A stretch of DNA of 39,209 bases from Acidobacteriota bacterium (GTDB lineage Bacteria; Actinomycetota; Actinomycetes; Actinomycetales; Microbacteriaceae): contig JABBOD010000026.1 in assembly GCA_019351995.1 (NCBI GenBank), forward strand, positions 1-39,209, in the 5' to 3' direction. The translations under genes were made by a program, and so were the position numbers. The first letter of the stretch is position 1; each line of letters opens with the position of its first letter. Of this stretch, positions 6,321 through 14,897 are shown in pieces. Under the pieces are notes generated by a model. The model had not been told where the DNA came from. It saw only the letters and a list, made by a program, of their open reading frames with translations, and searched no databases.

Positions 6321-7829
6321 GTGAATCCGACCGTGAGCTCGTCGAGCGTCGTCCGTGATCCGGATGTCGCCGCCACCGCGATGATGACCAAGCGCGCCTG
6401 GTGGCTGGTCGGCCTCAATATCCTGGTGCCCGGTTCGGCGCAGGTTCTTGCCGGAAGCCGGCGCTTCGGCCGCTTCGCGCTCGGGACCACGCTTCTGTTC
6501 TGGGCGCTCGCCGTCGTGGTCATTCTCACGCTGCTGATCGGTCGTGAGGCGGTGCTGCCGGTCCTCGCTCAACCCGTTGTGCTCTGGGCGCTCGCCGTCG
6601 TGCTGGGGCTGTACGGGGTGCTCTGGATCGTCTGCGCCCTCGACACCCTTCGACTCACCCGGCTCCCGCGCGTCGATCGTCGCGCCCGCGCTGCGGTCTC
6701 CACGCTGGCGATCGTCGCCCTGCTCGCGACCGGGGGTGTCGCCATCGGCGCGGCGTCGGCCGCCGGGATCACCGCCGGAGTGCTGGCCAAGCTCAACTCG
6801 AACACGATCGACATCACGGGCCCCAACGGCAAGCCGATCGCGGTGGGTCCGTTGACCGGCCCGGTCAACATCTTGCTCGTCGGCTCGGACAGCGGTGGCG
6901 GCAACCCCGCCTATGGCGTGCGGGGTGAGGCGCTCAACGATGTGACCATCCTCATCCACCTGTCGCCCGTGTCGAAGTCGGTGACCGCGATGAGCATCCC
7001 GCGCGATCTCTATGTGCCTCAGGCGGCGTGCGGCTCGAAGCCGGCGGGTGGACTCGCGCGCTTCAACACGGCCCTGGCTCGTGGGGGGCTCAACTGCGTC
7101 GTGGCCGCAGCGGCCCAGCTGACCGGGCTTCCGATCCAGTACGCAGCCGAGATCCAGTTCGACGGCGTCGTCGCGATGAGCGATGCGGTCGGCGGCGTGC
7201 CGGTCTGCCTGGCTTCCGCGATCAACGATCCCTATACCGGGCTGAACATTACGGCGGGGCAGCACACGCTGCAGGGCGCCGACGCGCTGGCCTTCCTCCG
7301 CACGCGGCATGGGCTCTCGACCGGAAGCGACCTGCAACGCATCAGCAACCAGCAGGTGTTCCTCTCCTCGCTGATGCGCACCGTCAAGAGCTCCGAGACG
7401 CTTGGCAATCCGGTCAAGGTGATTGCTCTCGCACAGGCGGCGTCTGAGCACATGCAGTTGAGTACCCAGCTCGCCCAGATCTCGACCATGGTGTCGATGG
7501 CGATCGCCCTCCGCGGCATCCCGCTCGCTCGCATCGCCTTCGTGCAGTACCCGTCGACGCCCGTCACCGTGCGCGGGCAGAGTGTGACGAGGCCGGATAC
7601 GGCGGCGGCCGCCACGCTGATCGCGGCCATCGCCGCTGATCAGGCCGTCGCGACGCAGACGCTCGGCGGTGCCGCGGTGTCGTCGGGCACACCGGGCGCG
7701 GGTGCCGGTACCGCTGCCACGCCGAGTCCGTCGGCGACCCCGACGGTGGCTGCCCCGGTGACGCTCCCACCCGTGATCTCCGGCCAAGCCGCCGCGCAGA
7801 GCACCTGCTCGACGGGCCAGACCGGCTAG
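6321..7829 (+). CDS. LytR-CpsA-Psr (LCP) family cell-wall glycopolymer ligase with multi-helix N-terminus
   Basis: A 502-residue membrane protein. LCP enzymes transfer polyprenyl-pyrophosphate-linked glycopolymers to peptidoglycan outside the membrane. GTG 6321 has GGGAG upstream. The first 155 residues carry about four hydrophobic segments (near 24-45, 52-75, 85-108 and 128-150) instead of the usual single anchor. The LCP domain follows, beginning VNILLVGSDSGGG. It includes DVTILIHL, the conserved SIPRDLYV with the pyrophosphate-binding Arg, GVPVCL, and the FLRTRHG and DLQRISNQQ motifs. The C-terminus is an Ala/Thr/Pro/Ser-rich tail. It lies at the edge of the glycan genes and is the best candidate in the window for anchoring their product. 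Its exact substrate is unknown. Confidence 0.92.
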   Translation: MNPTVSSSSVVRDPDVAATAMMTKRAWWLVGLNILVPGSAQVLAGSRRFGRFALGTTLLFWALAVVVILTLLIGREAVLPVLAQPVVLWALAVVLGLYGVLWIVCALDTLRLTRLPRVDRRARAAVSTLAIVALLATGGVAIGAASAAGITAGVLAKLNSNTIDITGPNGKPIAVGPLTGPVNILLVGSDSGGGNPAYGVRGEALNDVTILIHLSPVSKSVTAMSIPRDLYVPQAACGSKPAGGLARFNTALARGGLNCVVAAAAQLTGLPIQYAAEIQFDGVVAMSDAVGGVPVCLASAINDPYTGLNITAGQHTLQGADALAFLRTRHGLSTGSDLQRISNQQVFLSSLMRTVKSSETLGNPVKVIALAQAASEHMQLSTQLAQISTMVSMAIALRGIPLARIAFVQYPSTPVTVRGQSVTRPDTAAAATLIAAIAADQAVATQTLGGAAVSSGTPGAGAGTAATPSPSATPTVAAPVTLPPVISGQAAAQSTCSTGQTG

Positions 7830-7840
7830 ACCGGTGGCCA
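7816..7840. terminator. Possible bidirectional hairpin between convergent LCP and GT4 genes
   Basis: GGCCA (7816-7820) pairs with TGGCC (7836-7840). Inside it CCGG (7823-7826) can pair with CCGG (7832-7835), leaving a two-base bulge. The hairpin spans the LCP stop codon and ends 5 bases before the opposing stop. There is no T-tract on either side, so intrinsic termination is uncertain. Confidence 0.3.
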
Positions 7841-7845
7841 CACGG

Positions 7846-8976
7846 CTACAGGTCGGCGTGCAGTTGCCAGACCTTTTCGGCGGAATCGCGCCAGCTGAAG
7901 GCGCGCGCCCGGTCTGCGGCCGCGACCGAGAGCCGCCGGCGAAGATGGTCATCGTCGCGCACTCCGCGAATCGCCTCGGCCAGTCGTGCGGGGTAGCCGT
8001 CCGGCTCGTCGAGCCCGACCACCAGGCCGGCGTTGTCGGCGACCTCGACGAGCGCCGGGGCATCCGAGTGGATGACGGGGAGGCCGAAGGAGAACGCTTC
8101 GACCATGGCGAGCCCGAAGCCCTCGGCGCGGCTGGGTTGGATGAACAGCGATGCGCCCTGGAGGACCGCGGCGAGATCGTCGTCCTCGAGCACGTCCAGC
8201 ACGATGACGCGATCGCCCGCAAGCCCGGTCTCGCCGACCAACTCGGCCACATCCGCGGCCGTATCGCTCGCTCCGACGATCACCAGCCGCGCGTCGTCCA
8301 CCTCGGTGAGCGCCGAGATCAACGCATCGAGCCCCTTGCGGGGATCGAGTCCGGAAACGGCCAGCAGATAGCCGTCGCCGAGACCCAGGCGTGCGCGCCG
8401 TTCGGCACCGTCATGCACCGGGAGCAGGCGGGAGCTGGGGGCGCCGCCGATGACGCGCAGCCGGTCGCCGAAGTCGAAGCGCTCGGCGAGTTCCGCCGCC
8501 ACGGCGTGGGTCGGGACGACGACCGCATCCGCGAAGCGTGCCGCCCGCTTCGTCATGGCGCGCGCCCACGCGAGCTGCCGCGCGTTGATCAGTCCGGGAT
8601 CGGTCCAGGCGACCGCGTCGTGCACGGTGACCGCGATCTGGGTGCTGCGCTCCTCGCTGCGGCTGTGACGTGACATGGGGGCGAGCAGGCTGGTCGCGTG
8701 CACCATGCCGCTCCCGGGGAGCCGGGTGAAGCCGTGCTGCCACGCGGCCGCGAGCTCGCGCCGGGCGAGGGGGCTCGTGTAGAGGCCGGAGAGACCCGGC
8801 AGGCGTTCGGCGAGCCGCTCGTAGTCGGCATCGGTGGATGCCGAAACGATTCCCGCGACGTCGGCCCCGCGCGGAGCGGTCGCGATCAGCGCTCGAGTGA
8901 GTTCCTCGGCGTATCGTGCGGCTCCGCTTGCGGGCGCGGCGGTCATCTCATCGATGATCACGCGGAGGGTGGTCAT
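7846..8976 (-). CDS. GT4 family glycosyltransferase
   Basis: A 376-residue GT-B fold enzyme, probably a cytoplasmic mannosyl- or rhamnosyltransferase of glycan assembly. The N-terminal half begins TTLRVIIDEM and has GAARYAEEL, the usual Gly-rich start for acceptor binding. The C-terminal half shows GLDPRKGLDALISAL and the GT4 signature PSRAEGFGLAMVEAFSFGLPVI, whose two Glu residues contact the nucleotide sugar. It ends with FSWRDSAEKVW, typical of the family. The start (ATG 8976) overlaps the rmlD stop as ATGA, so it is the last gene of the rmlB-rmlD-GT4 unit. That context favours a dTDP-rhamnose donor, but this is inference. Confidence 0.9.
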   Translation of the reverse strand: MTTLRVIIDEMTAAPASGAARYAEELTRALIATAPRGADVAGIVSASTDADYERLAERLPGLSGLYTSPLARRELAAAWQHGFTRLPGSGMVHATSLLAPMSRHSRSEERSTQIAVTVHDAVAWTDPGLINARQLAWARAMTKRAARFADAVVVPTHAVAAELAERFDFGDRLRVIGGAPSSRLLPVHDGAERRARLGLGDGYLLAVSGLDPRKGLDALISALTEVDDARLVIVGASDTAADVAELVGETGLAGDRVIVLDVLEDDDLAAVLQGASLFIQPSRAEGFGLAMVEAFSFGLPVIHSDAPALVEVADNAGLVVGLDEPDGYPARLAEAIRGVRDDDHLRRRLSVAAADRARAFSWRDSAEKVWQLHADL

Positions 8977-9824
8977 CGCGTCAGCACTCCAGCTGTGGCC
9001 GCCGCCGCGAGTGCTTCGCGCCAGCCCCGCAGCGGTGCGAGGCCCGCCGCGACCCAGCCGTCGTGGCCGAGCACGGAGTATGCCGGGCGGGGAGCCGGCC
9101 GCACGAACGAGAGGCTGTCCGTGGGGAGCACCCGCTCGGAGTCGAGGCCTGCTTCCTCGAACACGGCCTGGGCGAAGCCGAACCAGGATGTCTCCCCGGC
9201 GTTGGTCGCGTGATAGATGCCGGCGGGAGCATCCGAGTCCACGAGCGTGACAATCTGTTCGGCGAGATCGGCGGTCCAGGTCGGCTGGCCGAGCTGATCG
9301 TTCACGACCGAGACGGTGTCGTTCGACGCGGCGAGCCGCAGCATCGTGGTCGCGAAGTTGGGCCCGCCCGCACCGTAGAGCCAGGCCGTTCGCACGATGA
9401 AGGCGCCATCCGGGTGCGCCGCGATGGCGAGTTCCTCGCCGGCGGCCTTGCTGCGGCCATAGGCGTTCAGCGGGTCGCGGGGGGCGTCTTCGGCGTATGG
9501 CACGGTGCCGTCACCGCGGAACACGTAGTCGGTGGAGATCGTCACCAGCTTCGCCCCGTGTTCGCGAGCGGCGCTCGCCACGTTCTCGACCCCCGTCGCG
9601 TTGACGGCGAACGCCGCATCTTCATGGCTCTCCGCGCCGTCGACGTTCGTGAACGCCGAGGCATTGAGGACGACGTCATGCCCGGCGACCGCTGCGAGCA
9701 CGGCGTCTCGGTCGGTCACGTCGAGTTCGGCGCGAGTCAGCGCGGTCACCTCGCGCCCCGCCAGCACCTTCTGAAGGTCCTGGCCGAGCATTCCGGCCGC
9801 GCCGGTGACGAGGTAGCGGGTCAT
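8973..9824 (-). CDS. rmlD: dTDP-4-dehydrorhamnose reductase
   Basis: A 283-residue SDR enzyme that makes the last step to dTDP-L-rhamnose, reducing the 4-keto group with NAD(P)H. It shows the Rossmann motif GAAGMLGQDL near residue 8, LNASAFTNVDGAE, TDYVFRGDG, the catalytic YGRSK, and VRTAWLYG. Length is typical. It lies 13 bases downstream of rmlB and overlaps the next GT4 gene by 4 bases. The partner genes rmlC and rmlA are in the rightward cluster about 4 kb away, so the rhamnose pathway is split between two transcription units. Confidence 0.96.
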   Translation of the reverse strand: MTRYLVTGAAGMLGQDLQKVLAGREVTALTRAELDVTDRDAVLAAVAGHDVVLNASAFTNVDGAESHEDAAFAVNATGVENVASAAREHGAKLVTISTDYVFRGDGTVPYAEDAPRDPLNAYGRSKAAGEELAIAAHPDGAFIVRTAWLYGAGGPNFATTMLRLAASNDTVSVVNDQLGQPTWTADLAEQIVTLVDSDAPAGIYHATNAGETSWFGFAQAVFEEAGLDSERVLPTDSLSFVRPAPRPAYSVLGHDGWVAAGLAPLRGWREALAAAATAGVLTR

Positions 9825-9837
9825 AGGGGGCGCCGGT

Positions 9838-10821
9838 TCACAGTGCCGCGCGGGCCTTGAGCGGTTCCCACCACGCGCGATTGTCGCGGTACCACGTGAC
9901 GACGTCGGCTAAACCCTGGTCGAAAGGCACCAGCGGCTCATAGCCGAGTTCGCCCCGGATCTTGGAGATGTCCACCGAGTAGCGGAGGTCGTGACCCTTT
10001 CGGTCTTCGACGGCGTCGACGGACGACCAATCGGTGCCGGTGGCATCCAGCAACTTCTGGGTGAGCTCCCGGTTCGTCAGTTCGGTGCCGCCGCCGATGT
10101 TGTAGGTCTCGCCCGCGCGCCCCTTCGTGGTGACGAGCGCGATGCCGCGGGTGTGGTCGTCGACGTGCAGCCAGTCGCGGATGTTCTCACCGGTGCCATA
10201 GAGGGGCACGTGCTTGCCGTCGATCAGGTTGGTCACGAACAGCGGAATGACCTTCTCGGGGAAGTGGTACGGCCCGTAGTTGTTCGAGCAGCGCGTGATC
10301 GAGATGTTCATGCCGTGCGTGCGGTAGTAGCTGCGGGCGAGCAGGTCGCTGCCGGCTTTGCTGGCCGAGTATGGGGAGTTCGGCTCCAGCGGACGGTCTT
10401 CGGTCCACGAGCCCTCGGCGATCGAGCCGTACACCTCATCGGTGCTGACATGGACGAAGCGCTGGATGCCGGCTCGCAGGCTCGCATCCAGCAGCCGCTG
10501 CGTGCCGAGCACGTTCGTCTCGACGAAGATGCCGGAGTCGCGCACCGAGCGGTCGACATGCGACTCGGCAGCGAAGTGCACCACGGTGTCCACCCCGGGG
10601 AGCACCTCGTCAAGGGCGCCGGCGTCGCGGATGTCCGCCTGCACGAACGAGTACCGCGGCGAGTCGGCGACCGGGGCGAGGTTCGCCAGGTTGCCGGAGT
10701 AGGTGAGGGCGTCGTACACGAGCACCTCGGCACCTTCGAGGCCGGGGTAGGCGTCCTCGAGGGTGCGACGGACGAAGTTGGAGCCGATGAATCCGGCTCC
10801 GCCGGTGACGAGAATCTTCAC
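9838..10821 (-). CDS. rmlB: dTDP-glucose 4,6-dehydratase
   Basis: A 327-residue SDR enzyme that converts dTDP-glucose to dTDP-4-keto-6-deoxyglucose. Motifs are the NAD-binding GGAGFIGSNF (residues 7-16), HFAAESHVDRS, the catalytic STDEVYG with Asp-Glu, YSASK with Tyr and Lys, and RCSNNYGPYHFPEK. The start GTG at 10821 is fixed by a leaderless promoter. Its product is the branch point for rhamnose (RmlC/RmlD) and for the 3-amino sugar made by FdtA/FdtB encoded at 26176-27707, so this single dehydratase probably serves both. Confidence 0.97.
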   Translation of the reverse strand: MKILVTGGAGFIGSNFVRRTLEDAYPGLEGAEVLVYDALTYSGNLANLAPVADSPRYSFVQADIRDAGALDEVLPGVDTVVHFAAESHVDRSVRDSGIFVETNVLGTQRLLDASLRAGIQRFVHVSTDEVYGSIAEGSWTEDRPLEPNSPYSASKAGSDLLARSYYRTHGMNISITRCSNNYGPYHFPEKVIPLFVTNLIDGKHVPLYGTGENIRDWLHVDDHTRGIALVTTKGRAGETYNIGGGTELTNRELTQKLLDATGTDWSSVDAVEDRKGHDLRYSVDISKIRGELGYEPLVPFDQGLADVVTWYRDNRAWWEPLKARAAL

Positions 10822-10828
10822 GCGGATC

Positions 10829-10834
10829 AGCCTA
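10829..10834 (-). promoter_or_regulatory. Leaderless-type -10 (TAGGCT) for rmlB
   Basis: Minus-strand TAGGCT (10834-10829) is followed by 7 bases and then GTG 10821. It lies in the 46-base gap downstream of the preceding minus-strand GT2 gene, giving rmlB-rmlD-GT4 its own promoter. Confidence 0.6.
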
Positions 10835-10867
10835 GGGTCTCGACCGGTATGGATTCCGTGTCCGCCC

Positions 10868-11755
10868 TCAGCCGCTTCGGTCTTGTGCCCGCGCGGCCCG
10901 GCGACTCAGCAGGGCCGAGCGAAGCGCGAGTCCGACGCCGAGCGACACGCGAAGCGGCCACAGCCACCACGATGCGTACTTCTTGCGGAGGAACCGCCTC
11001 GCGCTCGCGTGGTGCGCCGCGATCATCCGGGCCGACTCGGAACTGGTCGAGTGCGCGCCGCTGTGCTCGACGACAGCTGCCGGGTCGTACACGTTGCGAT
11101 ACCCCGCGCGCCCGAGCCGGTAGCCGAGGTCGACGTCTTCGAAGTACATGAAGAATCCGCGATCGAATCCGCCGATCGCGTCGAAGGCGCTGCGACGCAC
11201 CAGGAGACACGATCCCGAGAGCCACCCGGCGTCTCGCATCACCGGTTCGGCGGTGGTGTCTTTGCGGTATGCCCGTGTCCAGGGGTTGCCGATCCAGATG
11301 TTCGCGAACAGGGCGTGGCCGATACCTGTGCGGAGAGACGGGATGGCACGAGCAGAGGGATAGGCCTCGCCATCGGGAGTCAGCACGGCGGGCCCGATTG
11401 CGGCGATGCGACTGTCGGTCCCCGCTGTGGCGAGCAGTTGATCGACGGCACCGGCTCGGAGGATCACGTCGGGGTTGGAGATGAGCAGCCACTCGATCGA
11501 GTCGGGCACCTCGGCCGCGGCGAGATCCATCGCGGTGCCGTATCCGGGATTGTCGGGCAGTGCGAGATACCGTGCACCGGCGTCCGCCGCGATCTTGCGA
11601 GTGCTGGCCGACGGAAGGTTGTCGGCCACCACCACGTAGGTCTCCGCCGACGTTGCTCGCGGAATCGACGCGAGGAACTCGGGGAGGACGTCGTCGGAGT
11701 GGTAACTGACCGTGAGGACGGCGACGGACCCGACGTCGGAACGCAGCTCGGCCAT
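10868..11755 (-). CDS. GT2 family glycosyltransferase, WbbL-like (probable rhamnosyltransferase)
   Basis: A 295-residue GT2 enzyme resembling WbbL/RfbF-type rhamnosyltransferases, which add L-rhamnose from dTDP-rhamnose to a lipid-linked intermediate. It begins with VAVLTVSYHSDD. The central metal motif is LISNPDVIL. The characteristic acceptor segment is WLSGSCLLVRRSAFDAIGGFD, followed by FFMYFEDVDLGYRL. A weakly hydrophobic, basic C-terminal helix (about residues 255-285) may associate with the membrane. Minus-strand TAGACT (11770-11765) lies 9 bases before ATG 11755 and may be its -10. It sits upstream of rmlB, which supports rhamnose as donor. It is divergent from the next GT2 gene. Confidence 0.88.
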   Translation of the reverse strand: MAELRSDVGSVAVLTVSYHSDDVLPEFLASIPRATSAETYVVVADNLPSASTRKIAADAGARYLALPDNPGYGTAMDLAAAEVPDSIEWLLISNPDVILRAGAVDQLLATAGTDSRIAAIGPAVLTPDGEAYPSARAIPSLRTGIGHALFANIWIGNPWTRAYRKDTTAEPVMRDAGWLSGSCLLVRRSAFDAIGGFDRGFFMYFEDVDLGYRLGRAGYRNVYDPAAVVEHSGAHSTSSESARMIAAHHASARRFLRKKYASWWLWPLRVSLGVGLALRSALLSRRAARAQDRSG

Positions 11756-11854
11756 GACCAGCAGAGTCTACGCGCCCTCGGCCTGACCGACCGTCTGGGA
11801 TACTGGACGCCGACGGCGGGCTGTCCGGGTTCGCCGTGGATCGAGGGCAGGCGA

Positions 11855-12850
11855 GTGGTGGATTTCCCAGCGATCTCGGTCGCGCTCGGCTCGCACAACG
11901 GGGGTCGCTTCGTCGAGGCGCAGGTGCGCAGCATCCTCGACCAAAGCGTCGTGCCGGACGAGCTGGTGCTCTCGGATGACGACTCGTCCGACGACACCGT
12001 TGAGCTGGTCGAGCGTCTGGTCCGCGGCAGCGCGATGGAGCTTCGCGTGCTGCGGAACCGGCCGGCTCTTGGCGTCACGGCGAACTTCGCGCAGGCGATG
12101 CAGGCGGCCCGCGGTGAGCTGATCATCCTGGCCGACCAGGACGACGTCTGGCACCCCGACCGCGTGCAGAAGGCCGCAGCGCTGCTGGTGAGCCGACCCG
12201 AGCTGCAATTCGTGCACTCCGATGCGAGGCTCGTGGATGAAGAGGGCGAGCCGCTCGGCGCCGACCTCTTCGACGCACTCGGCGTGCGACCGTTGGAGCG
12301 CGACGAGATCCATCGTGGCTCGGGCCTTGACGTGCTGCTCCGCCGCAATGTGGTCACCGGGGCCACCATGATGATGCGAAGAGCTCTTGCCCTGAACGCT
12401 GCGCCTTTTCCGGCCGAGTGGGTGCACGACGAATGGCTCGCGATCGTGGGCGGCCTCACCGGAGAGTTCGACCTGGTCGACGAACCCCTGATCGACTACC
12501 GACAGCACGGGGCGAATCAGATCGGTGCCCACCCGCTCACCCTGCACGAACGCATCCACAAGATTCGAGAGCCGCGGCAGGAGCGGAACGAGCACCTCGT
12601 CGCCCGCGCAGAGCTTCTGCTGTCGAAGGCGCGCGATCTCGGGGTGCAGGTCAATCCCGCTGCGCTCCGAAGTGTCGAGGCGCTGCTGGCGCATGACCGC
12701 GAACGACTGGGCTATCCGGAGTCCCGGCTTGCCAGAGTGCCGCGGGTGTTGGGCGTCGGGCTGTCGCGATACCGCCGCTACGGCAGGGGCGCTGCCGACA
12801 TGCTCCGTGACATCGCCCAGCCAGCGGGAGACGCGAGGAAGTTGCGATGA
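11855..12850 (+). CDS. GT2 family glycosyltransferase
   Basis: A 331-residue protein with a complete N-terminal GT2 domain. It has ISVALGSHNGG near residue 7, LSDDDSSDDTVELV, the metal motif ILADQDDVWHPDR, and a TGATMMMRR acceptor segment with WVHDEWLA after it. This is the ADQDDVW subgroup often found in rhamnan and capsule clusters. The C-terminal 90 residues are basic and helical. A very long frame runs through the start, but homology begins only here. GTG 11855 and 11858 are tandem candidates, with GAGGG about 8 bases upstream. The gene overlaps the next GT4 gene as ATGA. The donor is unknown. Confidence 0.87.
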   Translation: MVDFPAISVALGSHNGGRFVEAQVRSILDQSVVPDELVLSDDDSSDDTVELVERLVRGSAMELRVLRNRPALGVTANFAQAMQAARGELIILADQDDVWHPDRVQKAAALLVSRPELQFVHSDARLVDEEGEPLGADLFDALGVRPLERDEIHRGSGLDVLLRRNVVTGATMMMRRALALNAAPFPAEWVHDEWLAIVGGLTGEFDLVDEPLIDYRQHGANQIGAHPLTLHERIHKIREPRQERNEHLVARAELLLSKARDLGVQVNPAALRSVEALLAHDRERLGYPESRLARVPRVLGVGLSRYRRYGRGAADMLRDIAQPAGDARKLR

Positions 12851-14202
12851 CGAGCGTGCTGATCATCACCGGGAGCCCGATCGGCACCCACATGGCGGGC
12901 CCCGCCCTCCGTGCGTGGAACATCGCGCGGGTGCTCACGGCCGATCATCACCGTGTCACGCTCGCGACGACGGGGGATCTTGTCCCGCACGCGGCGCCGT
13001 TCGCCCAGGTGCACCTGGAGGCAGGCGACGACCGGGCGTTCCGCCGTCTGGAAGAGGCGGCCGATGTCATCGTGTTTCAAGGCATCGCGAACATGCAGTT
13101 TCCGTCACTGCGGCGAAGCACGAAGATCCTTGTCGCCGACTTGTATGACGCGATGCACATCGAACAGCTCGAGTGGACGCGGACGCTCGGCGAAACGCAT
13201 TCTGAGCGTGTGGTGTTGAACGCCACCTGGATCGTGGACGAGCAGTTGCTGATCGCCGACTTCATCCTGTGTTCGTCGGATCGGCAGCGCCATCTCTATC
13301 TCGGCCACCTGGCTGCGTTCGGCCGCATCACTCCCGGCCGCTACCGCGGGGATCCGGACCTCGCGAGGCTGATCGCGATCGCCCCTTTCGGTCTCGACCC
13401 CGAACTGCCGACGCATGATCGGGCGGCCATGCGGGGGGTCGTCCCCGGCATCGGCCTGGACGACAAGATTCTGATCTGGGCCGGCGGCATCTACGAGTGG
13501 TTCGACCCGCAGACGCTGATCCGCGCCGTCGGTTCGCTTGCCGCGGCGCGACCGGACTTGCGCCTGTTCTTCGTCGGGACCCGCACGCCGGGCCAGTCCG
13601 AGATGCCGGTCGTCGCCGAGTCCCGCAGGCTCGCGGACGAACTGGGGTTGACCGGCACATCCGTCTTTTTCAACGAGGGCTGGGTGCCGTGGCAGGATCG
13701 CCACAATTATCTGCTCGAGGCAGATGCGGGAGTCAGTACTCATCTCGCGCACCTCGAAACCGAGTTCTCATTCAGGACGCGCATCCTCGACTACCTCTGG
13801 GCTGCCCTTCCGCTGGTGCTCACGGCCGGCGATATGTTCGGCGACCTGACCACGGAGCGAGGCCTGGGCGCGGTCGTCGACGCCATGGATGTCGCGGCCC
13901 TCGCCTCGGCGATCGAGAGCGTGGTGTACGACCCGGCCGTCAACGCCGCGAGCAGGACCAACGTCGCCGAGACGCGCGCTCAGTTCGCCTGGGAAAAGAC
14001 TCTCTCGCCGCTGCGCGCGTTCGTTGCGGATCCCCAGCCCAGCCCTGACCGCATGCGAGGTGGCCGCGGCATCATCGGCCGGGCGGCGCGCGGTGTCCGT
14101 CCCATCCCGACGACCACGCTCGGGCGCTACCGGCAACGCGCGAGACAGGTCCTGGACCGCGAAGGGCTGGGCGGAATCCTGCGTCGCGTCGTTCGCCGCT
14201 GA
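12847..14202 (+). CDS. GT4-like glycosyltransferase
   Basis: A 451-residue GT-B fold protein. The N-terminal domain opens with VLIITGSPIGTHMAGPALRAWNIARVL, whose Gly/Pro-rich loop is typical of acceptor binding. The C-terminal domain has ILIWAGGIYEWFDPQTLIRAV, FFVGT, and an ADAGVSTHLAHLETEFSFRTRILDYLWAALPLV region. The last replaces the standard GT4 EGFG..E signature with a variant, so the donor site may be atypical. The last 50 residues are basic and Gly/Arg-rich. The ATGA overlap with the upstream GT2 gene suggests that the two act in the same pathway. Donor and linkage are unknown. Confidence 0.82.
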   Translation: MTSVLIITGSPIGTHMAGPALRAWNIARVLTADHHRVTLATTGDLVPHAAPFAQVHLEAGDDRAFRRLEEAADVIVFQGIANMQFPSLRRSTKILVADLYDAMHIEQLEWTRTLGETHSERVVLNATWIVDEQLLIADFILCSSDRQRHLYLGHLAAFGRITPGRYRGDPDLARLIAIAPFGLDPELPTHDRAAMRGVVPGIGLDDKILIWAGGIYEWFDPQTLIRAVGSLAAARPDLRLFFVGTRTPGQSEMPVVAESRRLADELGLTGTSVFFNEGWVPWQDRHNYLLEADAGVSTHLAHLETEFSFRTRILDYLWAALPLVLTAGDMFGDLTTERGLGAVVDAMDVAALASAIESVVYDPAVNAASRTNVAETRAQFAWEKTLSPLRAFVADPQPSPDRMRGGRGIIGRAARGVRPIPTTTLGRYRQRARQVLDREGLGGILRRVVRR

Positions 14203-14258
14203 GCCGCCCGCGTGCTCGCCGAGCCACGTGCCCGGACCGGCACCTGGGGCGCGTCGCG

Positions 14259-14264
14259 TAGGAT
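14259..14264 (+). promoter_or_regulatory. Leaderless-type -10 (TAGGAT) for rmlC
   Basis: TAGGAT ends 6 bases before GTG 14271, in the 68-base gap after the GT4 gene. It would start transcription at the rmlC start codon and head the rmlC-rmlA-gmd block. Confidence 0.5.
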
Positions 14265-14270
14265 CGGCGG

Positions 14271-14897
14271 GTGCGGATGAGGGAGCTAGCGGTCGGTGAC
14301 GCCTACGAGATCACGGCGGACCAGCACCGTGACGACCGCGGCCTCTTCATGGAGTGGTATCGATTCGATGTCCTGGCCGAGACGGTCGGGCACCCGCTCG
14401 AACTGAGGCAGGGCAACCTGTCGGTGTCGCGCAAGATGACGGTGCGCGGCATTCATTTCGCCGACACGCCACCCGGGCAGGCCAAGTACGTCACGGCTGT
14501 TCATGGCGCGGTGCGGGACTACGTGGTAGACATTCGAGTCGGGTCGCCGACATTCGGAACCTGGGATGCGGTCGACCTCGACGACCAGACCCGCTCGGCC
14601 GCGTACGTGGCGGAGGGGATCGGGCACTGCTTCGTTGCGCTCACCGACGACGCGGTCGTCACCTACTTGGTATCGGGTGTCTACGACCCTCAACACGAAC
14701 ACGGGATCAACCCGCTGGATCCCGAGATCGGACTCGAGTTCCCCTTCGATCACGAGCAACTGATCGTCTCCCAGAAGGATCGTGACGCGCCGGGACTCCG
14801 AGCGGCGGCCGACTCCGGGCTGCTCCCGGATTACGCGCAGCTGCAGGAGTTCTACGCCTCGCTCGGCGGACCGTCCGTCATCGGAGGGGCGGCCTGA
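14271..14897 (+). CDS. rmlC: dTDP-4-dehydrorhamnose 3,5-epimerase
   Basis: A 208-residue cupin that epimerises dTDP-4-keto-6-deoxyglucose at C3 and C5. Conserved segments are [18 protein letters not shown] with the catalytic His, [20 protein letters not shown], the GIGHCFVAL strand, and [21 protein letters not shown] 14271 is chosen because of the TAGGAT promoter; an in-frame ATG lies 6 bases later. The stop overlaps the rmlA start (TGATG). Confidence 0.95.
   Translation: MRMRELAVGDAYEITADQHRDDRGLFMEWYRFDVLAETVGHPLELRQGNLSVSRKMTVRGIHFADTPPGQAKYVTAVHGAVRDYVVDIRVGSPTFGTWDAVDLDDQTRSAAYVAEGIGHCFVALTDDAVVTYLVSGVYDPQHEHGINPLDPEIGLEFPFDHEQLIVSQKDRDAPGLRAAADSGLLPDYAQLQEFYASLGGPSVIGGAA

Noticed and set aside
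6270..8252. 660-codon minus-strand open frame opposite the LCP gene
   Set aside because: No family motif; it overlaps a well-supported LCP gene and the end of a GT4 gene in another frame.
10763..11854. N-terminal extension of the GT2 gene at 11855 by about 364 codons
   Set aside because: The extension is antisense to the rmlB start and the WbbL-like GT2 gene and has no domain. The GT2 domain begins immediately after GTG 11855/11858.
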